NCBI GenBank assembly: GCA_017979445.1
Contig: CM030716.1
Coordinates: 11,362,474-11,426,473, forward strand
From: Akebia trifoliata
Taxonomy: Eukaryota > Streptophyta > Magnoliopsida > Ranunculales > Lardizabalaceae
Length of the DNA: 64,000 nucleotides
Reading direction: 5' to 3'
The stretch's first letter is position 1. Each line of letters begins with the position of its first letter. Made by a program: the position numbers and the translations under genes. This document shows positions 55,500 through 64,000 of the stretch, piece after piece. The notes beneath the pieces are model-generated. The model saw only the letters and a program-made list of their open reading frames with translations. It was not told where the DNA came from and ran no database searches.

Positions 55500-56440
55500 T
55501 ATCACTTTGAATCTAAATAAAAATAAAAAAATTCATTAAATGTTATACTTAAAGTAACATTAACATATATATATATATAATTGTTTTGTTTTAGAATTAA
55601 TGTGTTCGAACCAATTGATGCAACATGTGGTACATGAATTCCTCGATGTTTTTCAATAAAGATACGTTGTATTCTAGCTTCCATATTTTCCCACTGCCTC
55701 TCATTATATTCTTTATAATAAGTAACTATTTTTACTTGTGCAATTACTTGTCTCAAGTTCTTTCATATATGCATGCGATCATTTCCGAGGAGTCTGGAAG
55801 TATTGGGTTGGTGTCACATATCGTCCCATCTTCCTGATCCATCTGGGATGCTTAGGAGTCTCTAGTATCATTGACAAAACATCGTTGGATCCTTGGGTGC
55901 TTAAGCTATCCACCTTAACTTCTTTTAATAACTCATCCTACAAAAAAAAACGTCAATATATTCAATAATGATATAAATGTTTTAAATTTAAACAAGTAGA
56001 TAATATTACATAAAACAACTCACAATTTTATTTCCCTTTATCCTCGTTAGTTCATTGATATATTCACCATTTGAATTTTGGCGAGTTTTCTTCCAAAGTT
56101 TTCCTCGCTCAATTGATTCTTCAATAAAAGCTCGCCACTAGCTTTCTGCTTGTTAAATATAATTGAATTAAATTACTTACAATCAAAAATTAAATGTGAG
56201 GGATTGAAAGAAAATTACCATCTCCTCTATCAAGTCAGAATAGCCTTTTCCAAGGTGGTGGGGGGCTAAAGATTATGAAACTGTCTTTTTGTCTGATTCA
56301 TTCTGAGTTCTTGGAACTCTTCTGTCACTCTGGACTTAACAAATGCATCCCAAATATGAAAAAATATATATATATTTGGCATCCTGAAAGGTGTCTTCAA
56401 AATAATGTGATTTTCTATATGCTTCTAGAATATCAAATCC
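55500..56440 (-). pseudogene. CACTA TNPA-like protein, copy B, fragment
   Basis: The minus strand shows KGYSDLIEEM near 56235, ESIERGKLWKKTRQNSNGEY near 56070-56110, and DELLKEVKVDSLSTQGSNDV near 55890-55935, then MGRYVTPTQYFQTP. These are the plant Ptta/En/Spm family blocks. A stop follows, then QWENMEARIQRIFIEKHRGI near 55680. It is slightly better preserved than copy A (EVKVD without the stop) but lacks all downstream exons because of the deletion at 55022-55320. Confidence 0.8.
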
Positions 56441-57114
56441 CATAAAAATCCACCAACCTTTTTTCTCAACAAAAAAAAAAAAAAAGATAAAATAAACAAA
56501 GGAAAAAAAAGAACGATGAAAAAAATGAGAACAACAATATACAAATGATTGACTAAGCTATTGGCATATTTATAATAAATTTCAAACAAAAATATATTTT
56601 CTCGCTAAGTTTCAGATTGGTGGCATACTTTGTGTGACTTGAGTTGCATGTCCATAGGAGACTAATAAAGTGAAGAAAATACCTTGGAAAGCTAAAGCAA
56701 AGTCAACAAGAAAAGATAATTGAGTGATTACTTGAATCATTTGTGAACTTGTTTTCTTTTTTATGACTCAAACCTTTTTTTTTTTTTTGATGAGGTCAAG
56801 TTAGTAATGAACAATAAACTAATTGATTGAGTTGTAAATGTCTTACCTATTTCACTGATCAACCAAGATGTAGAAAGCGACAAAGATATTGATGTATGAG
56901 TCATTCAAGTTCAGTGGAGCTTAAAGGATTGAGAGAAAAGAAGGTTGATCAGAGATTGAGAGAGAAGAAAGTTGAGAGCTTGAGAGCGTATGTAAATCGA
57001 GCTTGAGAGATTGAGAGAGTAAAGCTTAAGAGGGAGCGAAGAGTTTTACAGCAATAGAACATAAACATGAAAGTGAAAGAATGAGGTGAAAAGCCATAAT
57101 TTTTAAAAAGTGTA

Positions 57115-58200
57115 TAACATTGGTTTTAAGTAAAACCGTCGGTATAACTAAATGACATAATTACGAAAAATGCCATCGATTTATATAACGTCGATTTTAC
57201 TAAAAACTGACGTTATAATGTAATACAAAAAGTTTAATGTAACGTTGGTTTCACTAAATACCAATGTTATATTTTTTTTTTAAATATTACAAAAATGCGA
57301 TCAATTTTATAACGTCGGTTTCACTAAATACTGACGTTATATTTAAAAACAAAAATTATTACGAAAATGTCATCAACTATATAACGTCGAGTTTTCTTAA
57401 AATTGACTTTATATTTAAAAATTAAATTTTATAATTAAAATTCAATATTACTAAAAGACCATCACTATATAACGCCAGTTTCTCTGAAAATCAATGTTAT
57501 AACTCAAGATACAATATTACAAAAATGCCATTACTTTATAGCGTCAATTTTTTTTTTTGTAAAATTGACGTTATAATTGAAATAAAAAATAATGAAAAAT
57601 ACCATTGCAAAATATAGAGTTTATATCATCAGTTTTTTTTATAAAACCAAAGTTATAAACCATAATGTACATTTTTTTTTTTTGGTACTTGGTGATGATA
57701 TTAATTAATTCATAAATATACTCACAATGATTGCTTCGATCTGTTGTTATCGCTCACTGGGATTGTTATCAATTTGTGGGTTTCCCCCAACACATAATTT
57801 CTTCCTTGATCTATATGTAACGCACAGTGATTGCTTCTGTTGTCATTAATTGTTGCTTCCCTTCCTTCTTCAACTTATCAAGTTGAAGTTTTCAACTATT
57901 TCTAAACCCTTCCATGCCAACTATAAAGTTTTTTTTCATATAGATTCGGAGCATAGGTAAAAAAAACAACTTGCTCATCATGAGATAGAAAAAAGAGAAA
58001 AAGCTATATATATATATATATATATATTATAATTTATATTTTTATAACATCAGTTTGAGTAAAAACTGTCTTTATAAAAGTTTTTGGAGTTCGCATGAAA
58101 AACTGTGAAAAGAACAAGTTTTGTAACGTCGATTTTGCATAAAACCGATGGTCTATACCTTTATAAAATTTTCACGCAACTTTCCGCCAAAATTAAATCT
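57115..58200. repeat. CACTA subterminal repeats, right end of copy B
   Basis: Fifteen or so degenerate TAACGTCGGTTT units in alternating orientation with AAAAATGCCATC spacers, more complete than in copy A. Confidence 0.82.
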
Positions 58201-58614
58201 TCATAACATTGTTTTACTTGAAATTTGACATTAATGATTAAAACATGAGCGCCTCCTATTCCACTCAGTGTAGTAATGTGATGCCATTTCCAACTGACTT
58301 CATACTAGTTGTTACTGACTAGTTTCATTCAGTTGTGCCCATTAGAGTTCTCCATTACAATATACAAAGTTCAACAACCTAAACCTAAAATGCAACAATT
58401 TATATTTAAAATAAACATATTTAATTAAACCCACGTGCATGTACATAAGTGTAGGCATGCTTGCTGAATTGGCAGAATTACTGTTCTCAATGATAATATA
58501 GAGAATTTATAGCTATCCTTGATTGGGTTAAGCATAGGTACATCACCTATGGTTGGTTATAGCTATCAACATCCATGATTGGGTGATCATCCTTGATGCA
58601 CTTGTCATTCATAT

Positions 58615-61110
58615 CTTCCAGGTTAGATGGATTACTTTTGTCATTATTTTTTACTTCTTTCAAGAATATTCTGTTTGATCCTCTAAAGAAAGTCTTAGGT
58701 GTCTTATTACACTTGGCATGCTTCGACGATGGTGATTAAACTTTTTCATTTCTCATGTTTGTGTATCTTTCCTGTCCGTTTGTCATTCATCTCTGAATCT
58801 TTGATTGATGTTCAAGATTGTTGGAATCAGCGAAATCTAAAGGTGTTGAGAACAAGAGTGGGAAGAAATGACTGAGGAAGGTTAGTGGCTGATAATCTAT
58901 CTAGCTCTACTTCATTTCTTACCAGTAGAGAAGCTGCTTGTATTGGCTCATTTTCTGTCAGGTGAATATAATCATATTTGGTCTCTCTCTCCTTTTTTTT
59001 TTTTTTTCCTTTTTCTGTTATTGTCTCATAGGTATACCTCCCCCGTCTGTTGTTGTTTCTCCTATGGCATAGTTCAGGCAGGGCAATGTAGTTGCTACTT
59101 GCCATGTCCCGTGTAATAGTCAGGTTTGGGCAAATTTTAAAAACAGTCGTCATAGATGAACTTGTGGTGATAGTTGAAATTACGTTCGCTTGGAAGGGCG
59201 TAGACTTCAGTTTTTTTTATATAATTTAAAACTCAATGGTGATAGTTTTAGTTTAATTTGTGGTGTTGTTGAATTTTCATTGCATTTGGGGCTTCTTATT
59301 TGGCTCAAATGGGAGTCTTGTGTGCAGTGCCTATGACAGCTGTGTATGTGAAATGGTAAGTTTTGTTAAAATTGTCTCTTGGCTGCAATGTTAATATACC
59401 CGAACATCTGTTTATTTTGGTTTGTGAGAACCCATGATCCATAACCCAGAACCCAGAACCCAACCTTTTAGACATACCGATTAGATGGCTCAGGGTGTTG
59501 ATGGGTTTACCATGTCTGTCTAGGTGTCCTACTGTTTGAATGCTGAGGGAGCCCTTGATTTTATGTCACAAGGACAATACTTTCAATATTTTTTTGGATT
59601 GTAATCTGATAAGTTTCATTTTAACCTAAACAAATCATGGTCTGATTAAGGCTCATTTGAGTTTGAGCCTCATCATTATGCTAAATCATATTCTTATAGG
59701 ATTAGAATTTAAGATTAAAACTAAATTAAGTTTGCTATGTAGAGTTTGCTTTTTTATTTAGGAGTGTTCTATAGCATTTTCTATACACATCTTCTCCAAC
59801 ATGTTTTTGTTTTCAACTTGTTTTTGACAGACAAGTTGGTTTCTAGAGCCTTTGCATATTGGTTGATACTTGGCCCTAGAAACCAACTTGTCTGTCGAAA
59901 ACAAGTTGAACAAAAACACATGCTGGAGAAGATGTATATAGAAAATGTATAAAACACTCCTAAATAAAAAGCAAACTATACATGACAAATTTAATTTAAT
60001 TTTAAACTTAAAATTCTAATCTTATAAGAATATGATTTAGTGCACTGTTGGGGCTCAAATTCAAATGGAACTTAATCAGACGAGGATTTGTTTAGGTTAA
60101 AGTGAAACCTATCAGATTATAATCCAAAAAAATATTAAAAATATTGGTCCTTGAGACATAAAATCAAGGGCTCCCTCAGCCTTTGAACAATAGGACACGT
60201 AGACAAACATGGTAAACCATCAACACCTTGAGCCACCTAATCTGCATGTCTAAAAGGTTTGGTTCTGGGTTCTGGGTAATGGATCATGGGTTCTCACAAA
60301 GCAAAATAAACAGATGTTCTAGCATATTAACATACCAATAGAGAGACATTTTTAACAAAACTTACCATTTGACATACACAACTGTCATAGGCACTGCACA
60401 CAAAACTCCCATCTGAGCCAAATAAGAAGCCCCAAATGCAATGAATATTCAACATCACTAAAAATTAAACTAAAACTATCACCACTGAGTTTAAATTATA
60501 TAAAAAAATTGAAGTCTATGCCCTTCCAAGCAAATGTAATTTCAACTATCACCACAAGTTCATCTATGACCACTGTTTTTAAAATTATCTCAAACCTGAC
60601 TACTATATGGGACATGGAAAGTGGCAACTACATTGCCCTGCCTGAACTACGCAATAGGAGAGACCACAACAGATGGGGGAGGTATGTCTATGAGACAAGA
60701 ATAAAAAAAAGTAAAAAAAAACGAGAGAGAGACCAAATATGATTATATTTACCTGATGGAGAATGAGCCAATACGGGCAGCTTCTCTACTGGTAAGAAAT
60801 GGAGTAGAGCCAGATAGATCATCAGCTACTAACGTTCCTCAGTCGTTTCTTCCCACTCTTGTTCTCAACACATTTAGACTTCACCGATTCCAACAATCTT
60901 GAACATCAATCCAAGATTCAGAGATGAATGGCAACCCCACAGGAAAGATACACAAACATGAGAAATGAAAATGTTTAATCACCATCGTCAAAAAATGCCA
61001 AGTGTAATAAGACACCTAAGACTTTCCATTAGAGGGTCAAACAGAATATTCTTAAAAGAAGTAAAAAAAATAAAGATAAAAGTAGTCCTTCTAACCTGGA
61101 AGACAAGAAG
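58615..61110. repeat. Large palindrome, copy B, arms of about 1.24 kb
   Basis: The centre is a short loop (TTTGCATATTGGTTGATACT near 59850-59870) between arms ending ACAAGTTGGTTTCTAGAGCC and GGCCCTAGAAACCAACTTGT. The arms stay complementary outward for over a kilobase. Examples are the CATGTCTAAAAGG/CCTTTTAGACAT pair and the GGTGTCTTATTACACTTGGCA pair at the outer part. No coding content. Confidence 0.88.
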
Positions 61111-61958
61111 CTTATCCAAATCCACATAAAAGCCTTGTGCAACCATCTTATGGCTTCTTTTACGTTGCTGGAGGTAAATTTTAAATGAAAAGTATGTTAG
61201 AAGATATAAATGTTATACTCAAAATAAAGACTATGGAGTAAAAACAAAAGTTAAAACTAAAAGGCAAAATTAACTTTATTGGAATGACTCATAAATATGA
61301 AAAGAACGAAAATTGAAGTTTAATTATAACTCAGAGAGGGGAACATGCTACAATTGTTCATATGTTCGAAATATCTAATTATTAATTGTCAAGATCACTT
61401 GAAGACTCCAAAGAACGACATATTAAAGAGATGTGATTAGCTCAATAGGATGATTCCAGGGATTGCAATACTAATTTATGTAGGTTCATATATATCAACA
61501 AACAGTATAGGAAACTCTAGTAATTTTTCTAGTTTTACTTGTAAAAAAAACTAGTTTTTAGATGTGTCTTATCTCGAATGTTATTAGAAAGTTAGTGGCT
61601 CCAATAGATGACATAAACTGAGGGAAGTTGATTGAGATGTTTTGATCATGTATAATGAAGAACTGTAATATCCTCAATTAGATTGAATGTACAAGATGTA
61701 AGTCTAATTGAAAATGACTTAAATATCCTTTTCTTCTATTTCTAATCAAGAAAGTGAAAATGAAGGCAAGGTGTTTTGGCTTAGGCTTGGACTAAGTGTA
61801 AACTTTAAAACAATAAAGAATCAAGTGATCATGATTAAGACTTGCAAGTTCGCAACTGCGATCTCACAATCATTAATAAAATATAAATTTCATAAATAAA
61901 AGGACAACGTAGTTGTCTATCCATACCAAGTTTGCAGCCAGTAATGTGACATGGTTGC

Positions 61959-63703
61959 TGAAAGCGCCCTCGATCCGCGGGGTGCGTGGATCCGCTTTTG
62001 ACTTTTGAGGTTTGGGAGTCGCCACCTAGTTATTATGGTCTAGGAACCAAACTGACTCTAACATGGATAAAAATAACTAATCTACCACAAAAAATCTAAA
62101 TTCGGGGATCATGTTACGGGGTTGGAAGGTGTTAGGCACCAACCCCGCCCGGCCAAAGCCGGTCTCTACTAACTTCCCAAATATATCACATTGCTAAAAA
62201 CCTAGATAAAAATAAAAAAATTACATACCTTTCCGATAGCAAGGATTTTGTTCCCTCAGATCTGACAAAAATAGTTCCTTGTACTGTACTCCCTTGCTTC
62301 GTTCTGTCTCCGGATTTGACTTCGGATCTCCTAGATCAAGGTATCTCCTTGTTTTTGGATCTGAACTCTTCAAGTTTGTTGCGGATTTGGGGGTGTTTTT
62401 GGAGGGATTTTAGGTGTTTTCTAGACTAAAATTGAAGGAGGGATGTTAGGTAAGGAGTTGGGGCTCCAAAACTAGGGTTTATGGGATGTTATGGGGGCTT
62501 CTAAACCTACTTCTCTTAGGGTTTATGATTTGATCCGAAAATAAGGTGTGAGCACCTCTATTTATAGAATTTTTTTAAGGTTGATTTGGATAGAGTTAGT
62601 GTTTAATTAGAGATCTTTTAATTAGAGTTGTGTTTTAGTTAAAATTGTTTTAGGTAGAATTGTGTTTTAATTAAAATTGTTTTAGGTAAAATTATTTTTA
62701 AGTTAGAACTCTATTAGATAGAGTTATTATTTAATTAGAATTCTATTATGACTTTTGGTCTTATTTGATTGACTTTTAATGTTTTGACTTTAGTCTTAAT
62801 TGATTGACTTTTAATATTTTGACTTCAGTCTTGCTTAATTGACTTTAATTTTGAATTTAGTCTCACTTGATTGACTTTAATACTTTGGCTACAGTCTTGC
62901 TTGATTGACTTTAAATTTTTGGAGAACCCCCTTCCATTATTTCTTTAATTCTTTGGACCCCCAAATGGAAGGGTCCTTAAAGAAATATCCCACGAACCCT
63001 CAACAATTTTACCCGAAAGTCCAATTGATCGATTTTTTAATTCAAAATTTTAAATTAATTTCATCAATGTTTCACTTTAATTATTTAATATTTTATTTAT
63101 TAATTTCGAATTTTTTAATTATGAAAATTGTGAAATTACCGTTTTGCCCCCAGAGAGGACTTTTCACGTTTCAAGTCGGTTTTTAATGTTCTAGGATGTT
63201 TTAGAATCGGTTTTTAGTAAGGAATTCAATGAGAATGTTGGTTTGTGTCATTTATGAAAAATTTTATGTGAAATGATTGTGAACTTTATGAGGGGCATTT
63301 TCGTAATTTTGTCAAATTCTGTTAAAATTGGTGAAATGATTTATTTGGTTCCGATTTGTTATTTTATGTGCTCGAGAGAGTTTTCCTAAGCGTAACGTAG
63401 GCTCTAGGGTTGTTTTGAGGTTAGGGGTATTTTGGTAATTTGGTAATTTGGTAATTTTTTAGTGATTTTTATCGTGAAGTTTCTTTTTGGTCTGCAAGAT
63501 GATGATTTCTATATTTCTAGGGTCGTATTTTACTAGCGTAGCGTGGTTTCTAAGGTTTTGTCAGTTCGAGATACCTCATCCGGATTTCTGAAACACATCT
63601 GGTAACAAAATAAAGTAATGGAATACACATCCATCATTGGGAATCATTGCGATCGGGTTGACGAGTTGATTAATCAGGCGAGTGCAAAAATGGGGTGTCT
63701 ACA
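61959..63703 (+). mobile_element. Solo LTR with verified empty site
   Basis: It starts TGAAAGCGCCCTCGATCCGC and ends AAAATGGGGTGTCTACA, 1745 bp. GTTGC flanks both sides (61954-61958, 63704-63708). Copy A at about 21956 reads GACATGGTTGCCCAAATCACC without it, which is the exact empty site. A TATA-like CTATTTATAGAA near 62570 supports plus orientation. The long LTR-like insertion at 22586-31285 belongs to a related family in the opposite orientation. Confidence 0.93.
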
Positions 63704-64000
63704 GTTGCCCAAATCACCCACCCTGTTTCGTCCACGTTTAAGATATATAAACATAACCAGATCAGAGCCAAAAACATTTGAGAGATTAAAATAATAAAAG
63801 AGACAAAAGAAAGAGAAAAATGAAATGTTTTCCACTTCAGTCATTATTTTTATCTTAGGCTCGATTTTCTCGTTTGCACACCCTTTTGAATACAAAATAA
63901 AATTTGAGAGCATATACATATAAATGGAAATGAAACACATTTTCTGTCATAAATATGATATATAAACCCCCAAAGTATTAAGTCACCCATATTGTTTGTT

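Larger units (their letters stand above)
53766..58270 (-). mobile_element. CACTA (En/Spm) transposon, copy B
   Basis: It starts CACTAGTAAAAATAAGGCC and ends CCTATTCCACTCAGTG, followed by TAG as in copy A. Size is 4.5 kb. Subterminal repeats lie at 53800-54000 and 57115-58200. Relative to copy A it lacks the MULE and about 2.7 kb (14290-17030 of A). That gap holds about 300 bases of unrelated sequence (55022-55320). It keeps about 330 extra bases near 57890-58230. No TNPD transposase is seen. Confidence 0.85.
58510..64000. mobile_element. Palindromic DNA transposon, copy B (right end outside the window)
   Basis: The left TIR (TTGATTGGGTTAAGCATAGG) is at about 58510. The sequence then follows copy A up to the window edge (63961-64000 against about 22201-22240). 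The right TIR would lie about 240 bases beyond. A solo LTR (61959-63703) is inserted. Near 61490-61640 copy B has about 150 bases that copy A lacks. Confidence 0.75.

Noticed and set aside
1..64000. tRNA genes, rRNA, CRISPR arrays, telomere or centromere satellite arrays
   Set aside because: Looked for cloverleaf-type A/B boxes, spaced identical repeats and TTTAGGG runs; none seen by eye. A tRNA scan would be needed to exclude a degenerate gene.

Overview
This window is nuclear DNA from a flowering plant, most likely a eudicot. It is AT-rich and built almost entirely of nested transposable elements: Ty3/gypsy LTR retrotransposons of the Tat, Athila and Tekay/Del chromovirus types, CACTA and MULE DNA transposons, and LINE remnants. 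Captured exon fragments have typical plant proteins as their sources (SnRK2 kinase, GH9 endoglucanase, G-type lectin receptor kinase, PHD finger). I find no intact host gene, no rRNA or tRNA gene and no CRISPR array. The species cannot be named from the sequence alone.

Layout. 1-1220: decayed Tat-type gypsy pol (minus), running off the left edge. 2128-3066: solo LTR with 5-bp target duplication ACAAC. 3416-19448: CACTA element A, broken by a 10-kb FAR1-type MULE (3771-13740) and by a solo LTR (15783-16976). 19692-22478: non-autonomous DNA transposon with 88-bp terminal inverted repeats and a large internal palindrome. 22479-33701: 3' end of a Tekay-type chromovirus. Its chromodomain is split by a long LTR-like insertion (22586-31285), which holds a TIR element (about 23620-28830), which in turn holds a second CACTA (24491-28572). 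33702-40665: LINE remnants, a duplicated AT-rich segment and an LTR-like repeat. 40666-42790: truncated LTR, minus. 42790-52600: Athila-type pol (minus), split by a complete non-autonomous LTR retrotransposon (45338-52058, target duplication ATACT). 52605-64000: a second copy (copy B) of the solo LTR, CACTA and palindromic element seen at 2128-22478, carrying its own solo LTR insertion (61959-63703, target duplication GTTGC).

The most notable content is gene capture. The MULE carries an RNase H1 N-terminal domain ORF, a SnRK2 exon with both splice sites and a GH9 endoglucanase exon, plus a possible unknown exon and an ORF-like segment present in both long TIRs. The second CACTA carries, all on one strand, a PHD-finger exon and three consecutive exon regions of a G-type lectin receptor kinase (PAN, transmembrane, start of kinase). 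The two 2-22 kb and 52-64 kb copies form a large direct duplication that orders the insertions in time, because each copy serves as the empty site for insertions in the other.
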